A stretch of DNA of 64,000 nt from Actinomyces oris (lineage in GTDB: Bacteria > Actinomycetota > Actinomycetes > Actinomycetales > Actinomycetaceae), in assembly GCF_006546825.1 (NCBI RefSeq), contig NZ_VICC01000011.1, positions 32,168 through 96,167 of the forward strand, given 5' to 3'. How positions within the stretch are numbered: position 1 is the stretch's first letter; each line of letters begins with the position of its first letter. Of the stretch, positions 1-8,393 are shown piece by piece. The translations under genes were made by a program, and so were the position numbers. The notes beneath the pieces are model-generated. The model was given only the letters and a program-made list of their open reading frames with translations, searched no databases and was not told the DNA's origin.

Positions 1-981
1 GTGCGGCTGCGGGCCGAGCGCATCGACGCTCTGGATCCGGGGCTGCTCCTGGCCGCGGAGACCGAGCTGGGGGCCCTGCTGGGGCACGTGGAGGCGGCCG
101 GTCCCTCCCTGCTGGTGGTGGACTCGGTTCAGACCATCGCCTCAGCGCAGGTCGAGGGCAGTGCCGGGGGCGTCACCCAGGTGCGGGCCGTGGCCGGTGC
201 ACTCATCGCGGTAGCCAAGGAGCGCAATATCCCGGTGCTGCTCGTGGGTCACGTCACCAAGGACGGCGGAATCGCCGGACCCCGGGTCCTGGAGCACCTG
301 GTCGACGTCGTCACCCAGTTCGAGGGGGACCGCCACGCCCGTCTGCGGCTGCTGCGGGCCGTCAAGAACCGCTACGGCCCCACCGACGAGGTAGGCTGCT
401 TCGACCTGGGCGAGCGGGGCATCGTGGGGCTCGCGGACCCCTCGGGCCTGTTCCTGTCCGCCGCCCGCTCCGAGGTGCCGGGCACCTGCGCCACCGTGAC
501 CCTGGAGGGGCGCCGTCCCATGCCGGTGGAGATCCAGGCGCTGGTGGCCCCCACCAACGCAGGCTCCCCGCGGCGCACCACCTCCGGGGTGGACCACTCG
601 CGCACAGCCATGGCGCTGGCGGTCCTCAGCGCCCGGCTGCGGGTGGACACCTCCAGCGCGGACGTCTACGTCTCCACCGTGGGCGGGGCCCGCGCCGTCG
701 AGCCGGCCACGGACCTGGCCGTGGCCATCTCCGTGGTCTCGGCCGCGCGCAACCTGCCCACACCTGCTGGCCTCGTGGCCTTCGGCGAGGTGGGGCTCAC
801 CGGTGAGGTGCGGGCCACTGTCGGTATCCAGCGGCGCCTGGCGGAGGCCTCCCGTCTCGGCTTCGACCGGGCGATCGTGCCGCTGGCGGGCTCGGCCGAG
901 CTGCGCGAGGTCGCCGGGATGCAGGTGCTGCCGGTCGCGCACGTGGGTGAGGCCATGGGGGCGGCACTCCCACGCGGCTGA
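1..981 (+). CDS. radA: DNA repair protein RadA (Sms), 5' truncated by window edge
   Basis: RadA is a RecA-like ATPase/helicase that drives branch migration of recombination intermediates. The visible 326 residues lack the zinc finger and Walker A, which must lie before the window. What is seen: a Walker B strand ending at Asp41 (LLVVD-SVQT), a LVGHVTKDG segment at residues 82-90, and VKNRYG at residues 121-126, the RadA-specific KNRFG motif with Phe replaced by Tyr. From about residue 185 the Lon-protease-like domain follows, ending in PLAGSAELREV and a short tail. The reading frame is open at base 1, so the GTG there is not claimed as the start. disA follows about 330 bp downstream on the same strand, a neighbourhood common in Actinobacteria. 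Confidence 0.96.
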   Translation: MRLRAERIDALDPGLLLAAETELGALLGHVEAAGPSLLVVDSVQTIASAQVEGSAGGVTQVRAVAGALIAVAKERNIPVLLVGHVTKDGGIAGPRVLEHLVDVVTQFEGDRHARLRLLRAVKNRYGPTDEVGCFDLGERGIVGLADPSGLFLSAARSEVPGTCATVTLEGRRPMPVEIQALVAPTNAGSPRRTTSGVDHSRTAMALAVLSARLRVDTSSADVYVSTVGGARAVEPATDLAVAISVVSAARNLPTPAGLVAFGEVGLTGEVRATVGIQRRLAEASRLGFDRAIVPLAGSAELREVAGMQVLPVAHVGEAMGAALPRG

Positions 982-1314
982 CAGGACAGTACGGTCACCA
1001 TGGGCAGCACATACAGCACAGGCAGTGGAGGCAGTACTGGCAAACGCAGACAACGCCGGGACCAGGGGCGGCCACGGGAGCCGAGCAGGTGACGTGACTG
1101 TCATGGATCGGCCGGGCGCCGCCAACAGACCGACTGGTCCAGTGTGGGAAGGCCCTCGCCGAAGGTCGGCCCGGCTGCCGATACCATGGGAGCGTGAGCA
1201 CAGGGGCGTGCGCTCACCTGGATGCCGCGAGACCGGAGGGTCCCGAGCGCGGTCCGCCCCGGCAAGTTCACTGTGCGATCCTTTCCCCAGGACACCGCGA
1301 GATCAGGAGAGATG
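982..1314 (+). other. radA-disA intergenic region
   Basis: This 333-bp gap holds no convincing protein gene. It probably carries the disA promoter. A TACCAT hexamer (1182-1187) stands six bases before a GTG at 1194. A short frame from that GTG runs out of register into disA (to 1382), so it could be a leaderless upstream frame or merely the disA 5' leader. No strong terminator hairpin was found after radA. Confidence 0.4.
1182..1187 (+). promoter_or_regulatory. Candidate -10 element upstream of disA
   Basis: TACCAT fits the actinobacterial TAnnnT -10 pattern. Transcription would start near 1194, where a GTG occurs, giving either a leaderless short upstream frame overlapping disA or a leader of about 120 nt for disA. 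No clear -35 box was seen. Confidence 0.35.
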
Positions 1315-2382
1315 ATGATCGAGGCCGCTGGCCAGCTGCACGAGACGCTTGCGCTCGTTGCTCCCGGCACCGTCCTTCGTGACGGACTGGAGCGGATCCT
1401 GCGCGGACGTACCGGGGCGATCATCGTGCTGGGCTTCGACCCGGTGGTGGAGGCCATCTCCTCGGGCGGCTTCCACCTGGACGTCGAGCTCTCCGCCGCC
1501 CGCCTGCGCGAGCTGGCCAAGATGGACGGCGGCGTCGTCGTCGACATGGACACCGCCCGGATCCGGCGCGCCAACGTCCAGCTGCTGCCCAACGCCTCGA
1601 TCCAGACCTCGGAGACGGGCATGCGTCACCGCACCGCCGAGCGCGTGGCCCGCCAGACCGGGTACCCGGTCATCTCCGTGAGTCAGTCGATGCGGATCAT
1701 CTCCCTGTACGTGGACGGCAAGCGCCACGTCCTGGAGCCCAGCGAGTCGATCCTGGCCAGCGCCAACCAGGCCCTGTCCGCCCTGGAGCGTTACAAGGCC
1801 CGCCTCGACCAGACCTCCGCCGGCCTGGACTCCTTGGAGATCGAGGACCTCGTCACCGTCCGTGACGTCACCTCGGTGCTCCAGCTCATGGAGATGGTCC
1901 GCCGCATCTCCGCCGACATCGACTCCTACGTCCTGGAGCTCGGCACCGACGGGCGCCTCCTGGCCCTCCAGGTCGAGGAGCTCACCCGGGGCCTGCTCGC
2001 CGAGCACGGCTTCCTCCTAGAGGACTACCTGCCCGAGGGCCTGGACACGACCACCGTCGATGCGCGCCTAAAGTGGGTGGGCTCCCCCGCCCTCCTGGAC
2101 CTGGCGATGGTGGCGCGCTCCATGGGACTGGGCGGCATCGACGGCCAGGACCTGGACGCTCAGGTCTCCCCGCGCGGCCTGCGGATCCTGTCGAAGATCC
2201 CGCGCCTGCCCGTGGTGACGGCGCGCGCCGTCGTCGAGCAGTGGGGGTCCCTGCAAGGGGTCCTCGGAGCCACCATCGAGGAACTCGAGGCCGTCGAGGG
2301 CGTGGGCGCCCAGCGGGCCCGGACCCTGCGCGACGGGCTGTCACGGCTGGCGGAGATCTCCGTCGTCGAGCGCTACTCCTGA
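1315..2382 (+). CDS. disA: DNA integrity scanning diadenylate cyclase DisA
   Basis: DisA condenses two ATP to c-di-AMP and scans DNA for branched structures. The 355-residue protein has the N-terminal DAC domain with the catalytic Asp-Gly at residues 71-72 (MDGGVV, where DGA is usual) and the RHR motif at residues 104-106 (MRHRTAE), then a helical linker and a C-terminal helix-hairpin-helix domain (VEGVGAQRARTL) typical of full-length DisA. Three starts are possible: ATG 1222, ATG 1312 and ATG 1315. AGGAG at 1305-1309 gives the best spacing to 1315, and the family length (about 355-360) agrees. radA lies upstream on the same strand, and the gene is convergent with the membrane protein ending at 2441. 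Confidence 0.95.
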   Translation: MIEAAGQLHETLALVAPGTVLRDGLERILRGRTGAIIVLGFDPVVEAISSGGFHLDVELSAARLRELAKMDGGVVVDMDTARIRRANVQLLPNASIQTSETGMRHRTAERVARQTGYPVISVSQSMRIISLYVDGKRHVLEPSESILASANQALSALERYKARLDQTSAGLDSLEIEDLVTVRDVTSVLQLMEMVRRISADIDSYVLELGTDGRLLALQVEELTRGLLAEHGFLLEDYLPEGLDTTTVDARLKWVGSPALLDLAMVARSMGLGGIDGQDLDAQVSPRGLRILSKIPRLPVVTARAVVEQWGSLQGVLGATIEELEAVEGVGAQRARTLRDGLSRLAEISVVERYS

Positions 2383-2440
2383 GCTCGTCGGTCGCCAGGC
2401 CTTTCCGGCGGCCGCCCCGGCACCCGCCTGCAGAAGGCCG

Positions 2441-3679
2441 TCAGCCGACGACGAAGACCCGGTCCTCAGTGAGGTCCTTGTCCCCCATGACGAAGCGGAA
2501 ACGGTAGGTTCCCGCGCCCGCGGCGCTGCCGGGGGCGGTCTGCGCCTGACCCGCCGAGGGGCTCGCGGAGGAGGAGGCAGTGGCACTCGGCGTCGAGGAG
2601 GCCGATGCGCCTGCCGGAGAAGCCGGGGAGGCCGGTGCCGCGTTGGCCGCTGCGCAGTCGGAGGTGGCCGCGTTACCGTTCCAGGTCACGTTGACATCGG
2701 CGCCCTTGCCCGCAGGCAGGAGGAGGGCCTTCTCGGTCTGGCCCACGGGGCAGGTGACAGAGTCCCACACCTGCTGAGAGCCCGAGGAGACCCGCACCCC
2801 CAGGGCCTGGCTGCCGACGTCGATCAGGCAGGGTGCCTGGCCGCTGTTGACCAGGGAGATGGAGAAGGTCGCCCCAGCACCGACACTGACGGACTCGGGC
2901 CCCTGCACTGTGCTCTTCAAGGTCGAGGGGTCGCACTTCCCCGGCGTGGGGTAGACGGTGTGCACCTGGGCGGCGGCGCGCTCCTCATCCTGGGTGCGGA
3001 TGGTGTTGCGGACCCAGAAGTAGCCGACGGCGATGGTCACGATGAGCAGCAAGAGGACCAGCAGGACCCCGCCCAGCACCAGGGCACGGCGCAGACCGTA
3101 GCGGGGCTGAGGCGGGACCGGCTTGCGCAGGCGCCCACTGCGAGGCTGGTCCGGGCCCTGCGGGATCGAGTCGGGGGCTCCGGTCAGCCGCCCGCCGCCG
3201 ATATGGGTCCACTGGAGGCCCGCGCCCCAGCTGTGTCGACGACGATCGGAGCGAGCGGCCTGAGTCGAGCTCGTCCGGGAGGAGCGAGCGGTTCCCGGAG
3301 CGGCCTGCCGTGAGCGAGGCGTCGAGGTCCCCTGGCTGCCCTGGGGGGACCGGCGGTTCTTACCGCCCCGGACCGGCGTGCCCGACTGCCCGCCGGCGGG
3401 CCGGCCCGTCTGCCCCGAGTGCAGGGGGCGTCCGGTCGACTTCGTGCCCGAGGCGCGGCCGCCGCGTCCCCTGGCCTGGGAGGATCGAGGCGTCCCGCCG
3501 GAGCGGGACGAGGAGGACTGTCCGGCACCCGACCGCGGCCCGCCGCCGGAACCACCTTGCCGGTGGGGCCGGGACTGGGAGCCCGAGGACGAGCGTCCCG
3601 ATGAGGAGCCTGCGCCGCGACGGGCCGAGCCTCGTCGTCCTGCGCTTTCCCCATGGTTGCGTCCGCGTCCTTTGGCCAT
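2441..3679 (-). CDS. Basic, membrane-anchored protein with extracytoplasmic C-terminal domain
   Basis: Function is not recognised. The 412-residue protein begins with about 195 residues rich in Gly, Ser, Arg and Pro (basic, disordered). One transmembrane helix follows at about 199-223, then an extracytoplasmic domain with paired cysteines (around PGKCDPS, APCLIDV, SVTCPVG and TSDCAAA) that resembles a beta-sandwich. A Pro/Ala/Ser spacer precedes a last strand ending FVMGDKDLTEDRVFVVG. The ATG at 3679 is preferred over an upstream in-frame codon because TAGAGT sits seven bases before it, suggesting a leaderless transcript. Topology (N-terminus inside, cysteine domain outside) is inferred from the positive-inside rule. 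Confidence 0.75.
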   Translation of the reverse strand: MAKGRGRNHGESAGRRGSARRGAGSSSGRSSSGSQSRPHRQGGSGGGPRSGAGQSSSSRSGGTPRSSQARGRGGRASGTKSTGRPLHSGQTGRPAGGQSGTPVRGGKNRRSPQGSQGTSTPRSRQAAPGTARSSRTSSTQAARSDRRRHSWGAGLQWTHIGGGRLTGAPDSIPQGPDQPRSGRLRKPVPPQPRYGLRRALVLGGVLLVLLLLIVTIAVGYFWVRNTIRTQDEERAAAQVHTVYPTPGKCDPSTLKSTVQGPESVSVGAGATFSISLVNSGQAPCLIDVGSQALGVRVSSGSQQVWDSVTCPVGQTEKALLLPAGKGADVNVTWNGNAATSDCAAANAAPASPASPAGASASSTPSATASSSASPSAGQAQTAPGSAAGAGTYRFRFVMGDKDLTEDRVFVVG

Positions 3680-3686
3680 GGTCACG

Positions 3687-3692
3687 ACTCTA
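3687..3692 (-). promoter_or_regulatory. -10 box of a probable leaderless transcript
   Basis: On the minus strand TAGAGT is followed by a 7-nt spacer and then the ATG at 3679, so RNA would begin at or next to the start codon. No Shine-Dalgarno sequence is present. Confidence 0.5.
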
Positions 3693-3830
3693 CCGGCGCC
3701 ACGGCCCCAGGCCCGTGAGCGCCCCGCCCCGGCGATGCGCAAGGCCGATGAGACCTTCGTCGTTGTCCGCACAGGCCCCAAGCGCGGCCTGCCGGCCGGC
3801 TACCGGGGCGGTCCGCACAGCGGTGGCCGG

Positions 3831-4829
3831 CTAGGGAAGCCGGTAGGTGGCGCCGTCGTCGTCGGTGGCGATGAGCCCGTCGGCCAGGAGGGTGGACAGG
3901 GCGCGCACCGGCTGCTCGGGGTCGCGAGCACCACCGGAGGCCCGCGTCCCGGCCCTGGCGGCGCAGGCCCTGAGCTCAGCGGCCTCGACGCACTGCCCGT
4001 CGGGGGCCGCGCGCAGGCGGGCCATGACCAGCCCCCGGGCCTGGCGGTCGGTGCCGTGCCAGGCCTGGGTGCGACGCCGGCCCGCGTGGACGTCCGCGGG
4101 GCGGCCGGCCGCCAGCCAGGCGCAGCCGGCCTGCCACGGGCAAGCCCCGCAGTCCGGCTCGCGGGCGGTGCACACCAGGGCACCGAGCTCCATGACGGCC
4201 ACCGACCAGTGGGCGGCGGTGGCGTCGTCGTCGGGCAGCAGCCCCAGTGCCCGCTCGCGCTCGGCCCGGTTGAGGCTGGGGGCGGGAAGGGCCTGACCGC
4301 CGACGGCGCGGGCCAGGACCCGTCTGACATTCGTGTCCAGCACGAGGGCGCGCCGACCGTGGGCGAAGGCCATGACCGCACCGGCCGTGTACTCCCCCAC
4401 CCCGGGCAGGGCCAGGAGGGCGTCCAGGTCATCGGGCAGGACGCCGCCGTGCTGCTCGACGACGCTGCGGGCGCACTCGATGAGCCGCAGGGCCCTGCGT
4501 GGGTAGCCCAGGCGACCCCAGACCCGCAGCACCGCAGCGGTAGGGGCTTGGGCGAGCTCGGCGGGACCGGGCCAGCGCCGCATCCACTCCTGCCAGGCGG
4601 GGACGACGCGGGCCACTGGGGTCTGCTGACTCATGACCTCCGAGACGAGAACCTCCCACGGGGTCGTACCGGGCCGGCGCCACGGCAGGTCGCGGGCGTG
4701 GGCGTCGTACCAGGTCATGACGTCCTGCGCCGAGGTCGCAGCAGTGATCGTGTCGTCAGGGGCGGGGCGGGCAGGCACGGGGGACACCGTAGCGGCAACG
4801 GCTTGGGCGAGGCCGGATGCCTTCGTCAC
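3831..4829 (-). CDS. mutY: A/G-specific adenine glycosylase MutY
   Basis: MutY removes adenine mispaired with 8-oxoguanine. The 332-residue protein has the HhH-GPD fold: catalytic Glu64 in SEVMSQQTPV, helix-hairpin-helix LPGVGEYTAGAV at residues 141-152, catalytic Asp165 in LDTNVRRV, and the [4Fe-4S] ligands Cys220, Cys227, Cys230 and Cys236 (C-x6-C-x2-C-x5-C). The roughly 95 residues after the cluster are short and do not look like the NUDIX-like 8-oxoG recognition domain of E. coli MutY, as in many actinobacterial members. The assigned GTG start has no close ribosome site, so a slightly later start is possible. Confidence 0.93.
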   Translation of the reverse strand: MTKASGLAQAVAATVSPVPARPAPDDTITAATSAQDVMTWYDAHARDLPWRRPGTTPWEVLVSEVMSQQTPVARVVPAWQEWMRRWPGPAELAQAPTAAVLRVWGRLGYPRRALRLIECARSVVEQHGGVLPDDLDALLALPGVGEYTAGAVMAFAHGRRALVLDTNVRRVLARAVGGQALPAPSLNRAERERALGLLPDDDATAAHWSVAVMELGALVCTAREPDCGACPWQAGCAWLAAGRPADVHAGRRRTQAWHGTDRQARGLVMARLRAAPDGQCVEAAELRACAARAGTRASGGARDPEQPVRALSTLLADGLIATDDDGATYRLP

Positions 4830-4861
4830 CAGCCGGCTGAGAAGCGGCTCACTCCTCGCGG

Positions 4862-4930
4862 TCGTAGGGTAGGCACCCGGTTCGTACCCTTACCCTACGA
4901 AGCCGAGGCTTAACCTACGATCGCGCGGGC
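4862..4930. repeat. TCGTAGGTTA-family intergenic inverted repeat, copy 1
   Basis: TCGTAGGGTA (4862-4871) pairs with TACCCTACGA (4891-4900), and a further TAACCTACGATCGCG lies at 4911-4925. Related TCGTAGGTTA/TAACCTACGA pairs occur at 30573-30631 and 32441-32511. It lies between two genes of the minus strand and could act as a terminator. Confidence 0.6.
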
Positions 4931-5781
4931 GTACCCGTCTCCTGGGTGTAACCGCGGGCCACTGCCCAGGTCCAGATGCGGTCCAGTTCGGCATCGCCCC
5001 GGCGCACCATCATGGACCTCGACAGACCGCGACGAGTCAGCCCCGGCAACCAGACGGCTCGCCCTTGAGGGACCCTGACGTAGGCTCGGGCGCTCAGGCT
5101 CACGCCGGCAGCGTCCCCGGCGTCCCCGGCGAGGAGGGCCAGGACGATGAGGACGAGCCCCAGGAGAATCACCAGCAGCGGGGGCGCACTGGGGCGCTTG
5201 ACGAATAGGTCGCTGCGGGACCGGGGCCAGGGGATGTCGCGCCGGAAGCCGAGAACTCGCGTGTGGATGCCGCTGGAGTCGAATTCGGTCCGCATGGACA
5301 TCATCATCGGAACCGGCACCAGGAGTATCAGCCCGGTGATGAGCATGGTGAGGCCGAACGTGGAATCGTCCCCGCCACCAACGATGGTCCCAAGCCCGAA
5401 CGCCAGGAGCAGCAGCCCGACGGCGCCACACAGGACGAGCACGATCCAGCCGGACCCGGTTGCGGCGGTACGGCGGACCAACCTGTCGGTCACCGGCACA
5501 GCGGATGCTCGCTCGGGACGATGCACCGGCGGCGCGAACGTCCGGGCCGCGGGGACTCCCTGGAGCGCAGCGACGGGAACGGGGACCGGAGGGGCCGATG
5601 GCTGCTGGTAGTTCGGTCGGCCATCATTCGATCGACCGCCACCAACTCGGCCGTACCCGGCCGAGTCATACTGACCGGGTGCCCCCTGAGGAACGGCCCC
5701 ACCGTAGGGGGCGGGGCGGCTCCCGGGCCGGCCGTAGGGAGCGGGCCAGCCGTCGGACGTGCCTGTCGGTGGTTGCGTCAT
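4915..5781 (-). CDS. Proline-rich membrane protein, tandem paralogue C
   Basis: This 288-residue protein of unknown function has a Pro/Gly/Tyr-rich cytoplasmic N-terminus (1-100), transmembrane helices at about 111-134 and 141-161, a conserved segment RDIPWPRSRSDLFVKRP, a third helix at about 201-219, and a C-terminal domain ending ELDRIWTWAVARGYTQETG. The layout resembles small bacterial PH-like membrane proteins, but that is only an impression. The ATG at 5781 is chosen for the GAGG ribosome site (minus-strand GAAGAGGTTCCC before ATG). Two upstream neighbours (5948-6856 and 7014-7646) share the same domain, so the three arose by tandem duplication. The gene end overlaps the repeat copy 1 region. 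Confidence 0.75.
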   Translation of the reverse strand: MTQPPTGTSDGWPAPYGRPGSRPAPYGGAVPQGAPGQYDSAGYGRVGGGRSNDGRPNYQQPSAPPVPVPVAALQGVPAARTFAPPVHRPERASAVPVTDRLVRRTAATGSGWIVLVLCGAVGLLLLAFGLGTIVGGGDDSTFGLTMLITGLILLVPVPMMMSMRTEFDSSGIHTRVLGFRRDIPWPRSRSDLFVKRPSAPPLLVILLGLVLIVLALLAGDAGDAAGVSLSARAYVRVPQGRAVWLPGLTRRGLSRSMMVRRGDAELDRIWTWAVARGYTQETGTPARS

Positions 5782-5947
5782 GGGAACCTCTTCATCAAGG
5801 CGGTCAGCACCAGATCGTGGGCGGTGGGGTGCCATGAGCGTATTCCACACCGACCACGACCTCACCGCCGCCAAGGGCCCAGCCCCCATCGACCGAGAAT
5901 GCTGGAGGAGGCTGCACGTCCTCGACGTCCACCGTGTGCGCCCCGGG

Positions 5948-6856
5948 TCAGGGGCGGTTCAGGCCCTGACGGCGTTCCTGCCTCGCTCGCAGTCCCTGCT
6001 GGACACCGAGCACGCCGTTGAGCTCGACGTACTCGCCCGTCTCCTGGGTGTATCCGCGCGCGACCGCCCACTCCCAGATGCGGTCCAGCTCGGCGGTGCC
6101 CTTCGCCTCCAGCGCCTGGGCACTGACTCCGGACCAGGTCAGACCGGCCAGCACGAATGCCTTGCCGGCGGGGTCGATGACGTGCGCCTCGGCGTGACGG
6201 ATCTGGACCTTGCCGGCGGCGACGCCCAGGGCCGCCGGCGCACCGGGGACCTTGACGAACAGCCCCGTGCGCGACCGCGGCCAGGGAATATCGCGGCCCC
6301 TTCCGCCGGCCCCGATGTGGATGCCCGTGGCGTCGAACACCGTGCGCACCGACATGAGGAGCAGGATACCGAGCAGCAGGAACAACCCGAGGAGCAGCAG
6401 GATGACGAAGGCACTGATCGTGCCCTTGTCCCCGAGATGAATGAGGTTCCAGACTGCGCCGGCCAGGCACACCAGCCCAAAGCCGCCGCCCACGAGAAAC
6501 TGAATGCGGCTGGAGGTCGTCGCCGTGGGCTTGAGGACCAGCCTGTCCTGTTCCACGGGGATGGGGCCGAGCCAAGAGGGCTGGTACTCGTGCTGCGGGG
6601 CCGAGGAGGACTGCTGCGCGCCCGCGACGCCGTAGGAAGCCGCCTGAGTCCCTGCGGGCTGTCCGGCCTGCTGACCGTACTGGGTTTGAGGTCCGGGGTG
6701 ACCGTACTGCACAGCTCCGACCTGACTCGTCTGGCCGTACTGGGCTTGAGGTCCGGAGACGCCGGCTTGACCGTAGGGGTTCTGCTGGGCGGGAGCACCG
6801 TACTGGCCGGGCTGTCCGGGCTGACTGTAGGGGCCGTTGGCCGGTGGCTGGCTCAT
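5948..6856 (-). CDS. Proline/glutamine-rich membrane protein, tandem paralogue B
   Basis: This 302-residue protein is a paralogue of the genes on either side. Its N-terminus (about 120 residues) is a repetitive Gln/Pro/Tyr/Gly tract (YGQ, PGQ, QYG units). Two helices follow, then the conserved RDIPWPRSRTGLFVKVPG segment, a short hydrophobic stretch, and a C-terminal domain with GVSAQALEAKGTAELDRIWEWAVARGYTQETGEYVEL. The ATG at 6856 is preferred over the GTG two codons upstream because GAGGA stands eight bases before it. The same spacing is seen in the next paralogue. Function is unknown. Confidence 0.75.
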   Translation of the reverse strand: MSQPPANGPYSQPGQPGQYGAPAQQNPYGQAGVSGPQAQYGQTSQVGAVQYGHPGPQTQYGQQAGQPAGTQAASYGVAGAQQSSSAPQHEYQPSWLGPIPVEQDRLVLKPTATTSSRIQFLVGGGFGLVCLAGAVWNLIHLGDKGTISAFVILLLLGLFLLLGILLLMSVRTVFDATGIHIGAGGRGRDIPWPRSRTGLFVKVPGAPAALGVAAGKVQIRHAEAHVIDPAGKAFVLAGLTWSGVSAQALEAKGTAELDRIWEWAVARGYTQETGEYVELNGVLGVQQGLRARQERRQGLNRP

Positions 6857-7013
6857 GAGCACTTTCCTCGATGGTTCTTCACATGCGCGGAGTCCTGATC
6901 GGACCCGGACAGGATACCGAGACAGTCACACGGCAGCCTCAGGCAGGACTCCCCATCCCGCCCTCGGAGACAAGGTAGACCGCAGCAATCCTCATCGTCC
7001 CCGTGCTCCTTTC

Positions 7014-7646
7014 TCATTCAGCGCGGAGGCACTCAGGATTCACGTACGTATCGGTCTCCCACGTGTAGCCGCGCGCGACGGCCCAGCTCCAGATCCGATC
7101 CAACTCCGCCGCGCTTCTGCGCTCCATACCGGACCTGGATAATCCCCTGCGCGACATTCCTGCAAGCCAGACAACCTGCCCCTCGGAGTCAAGGACGTGG
7201 GTCCGAGCGGCCAGACTCATGCCGGGGAACTCATCCGGGCTCAGGTTCCCATCGCTCAGGAATACCAGAATCACGATGAAGAGTCCGGCGAAGGCCATGA
7301 TGAGGAGTCCCAGGACCGGGTTCTTAGCCGGCCGCTGGACGACCAGGCCGCTGCGGGAGCGGGGCCACGGGGCGTCGTGCGCGCTCCACAGCCCCCGCAC
7401 ATGGATCCCATCCGCATCGAACTGCGTCCTCCTTGAGACCGCCACCGCGACAGGGAGGAGGAGCAACAGCCCGAGTATCAGAGCCGTGAAAAAGGCACCG
7501 CCCCATTCCCCCACGAAGAGTCGCGCGATGTTCAGCAGATATAGCCCTGGGATACCGCAGAAAATGAACACGATCCAGCCGGAGCCGGTGAACGCGGTTC
7601 GGCGCACCAGCTTCTCCGTGACCGGCGAGATCGGCGGCTGACTCAT
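7014..7646 (-). CDS. Membrane protein, tandem paralogue A (shortest)
   Basis: This 210-residue protein lacks the long proline-rich N-terminus of its two downstream paralogues and begins MSQPPISPVTEKLVRRT. It has two adjacent helices after TGSGWIVF, the conserved APWPRSRSGLVVQRP segment, a third helix, and the shared C-terminus RRGLSRSGMERRSAAELDRIWSWAVARGYTWETDTY. The start at 7646 is supported by GAGGA eight bases upstream. The three genes lie in one direction with gaps of about 160 bp, so each may have its own promoter. Function is unknown. Confidence 0.75.
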   Translation of the reverse strand: MSQPPISPVTEKLVRRTAFTGSGWIVFIFCGIPGLYLLNIARLFVGEWGGAFFTALILGLLLLLPVAVAVSRRTQFDADGIHVRGLWSAHDAPWPRSRSGLVVQRPAKNPVLGLLIMAFAGLFIVILVFLSDGNLSPDEFPGMSLAARTHVLDSEGQVVWLAGMSRRGLSRSGMERRSAAELDRIWSWAVARGYTWETDTYVNPECLRAE

Positions 7647-7768
7647 GAATATTTTCCTCAAGGGGTTCTTCGGACTTATGGGGGCTGACGACGCTTTGTC
7701 AGCCTATCGCCCTGGCTCTGTGCCGGCTTTTGGTAGAACTCCCCATCGGCCCAGCCTGCGCTTAACGG

Positions 7769-8254
7769 TTATCTGTCGCCGGTGAGGCGGCGCAGCACGC
7801 GTACCCGCGGACTCCAGGACGCGGGCCGGGCCACCGAACCGGTCGCCTCCCGCTCGGCGTTGTCGAGGAGGTCCTCGACGACAGCGTCGTGCAGGGGCTC
7901 GACCACGGCCGAGAACATGAGCCGCATGGCGCCGCGGGCACGGCCGATGAGGACGTGGCGGATGCGGGTGCGCTCATCGTCCAGGGTGTCAAGGCTCAGT
8001 TCATGGGCGCCGATGATCCCTGTTCGCGGACGGAAGGTGAACCGCACTCGCCGGCCGGGCACGTACTCGCTGACGTAGTAGCGGATGACGCCATGGCCGC
8101 CGTCGGCTCCCACCGCCAGGGGTCGGTCCAGGACCATCGGCGTCCAGGACTGCGAGGGCCAGAGCCGGTCGTCCTTCTGTCCCAGCCCGTCAAGCAGGGC
8201 CCCAAGGGACTCGATAGGGGCGTTGATGACGCGTTCGTGAACGTTGCGGATCAT
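7769..8254 (-). CDS. SRPBCC-like protein
   Basis: This 161-residue protein begins MIRNVHERVINAPIESLGALLDGLG, a typical opening strand-helix of the START/SRPBCC (polyketide cyclase-like) fold. Strands follow, including HGVIRYYVSEYVPGRRVRFTF and GAHELSLDTLDDERTRIRHVL, and then a long C-terminal helix (MRLMFSAVVEPLHDAVVEDLLDNAER). Such proteins bind small hydrophobic ligands; the ligand here is unknown. GGAGGA six bases before the ATG at 8254 fixes the start and excludes a longer upstream frame. Confidence 0.72.
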   Translation of the reverse strand: MIRNVHERVINAPIESLGALLDGLGQKDDRLWPSQSWTPMVLDRPLAVGADGGHGVIRYYVSEYVPGRRVRFTFRPRTGIIGAHELSLDTLDDERTRIRHVLIGRARGAMRLMFSAVVEPLHDAVVEDLLDNAEREATGSVARPASWSPRVRVLRRLTGDR

Positions 8255-8393
8255 GAGTGCTCCTCCACGGTTGTCGCCTGGCTGTCGCACAGCCGCCGGT
8301 CGTTTGTCCGACAGGATCGCACCCGACCATGAGGTCGCACAGGACTGCGGCGCGCCGCAGCGAACCACACCCGGCCCATCCAGGGCGGTCAGC

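Noticed and set aside
1222..1314. Upstream ATG start for disA
   Set aside because: It adds about 31 residues not seen in DisA and lacks a ribosome site; AGGAG points to 1315.
3378..4913. Open plus-strand frame of 511 codons across mutY
   Set aside because: MutY on the minus strand has catalytic residues and an Fe-S motif; the plus frame is low complexity.
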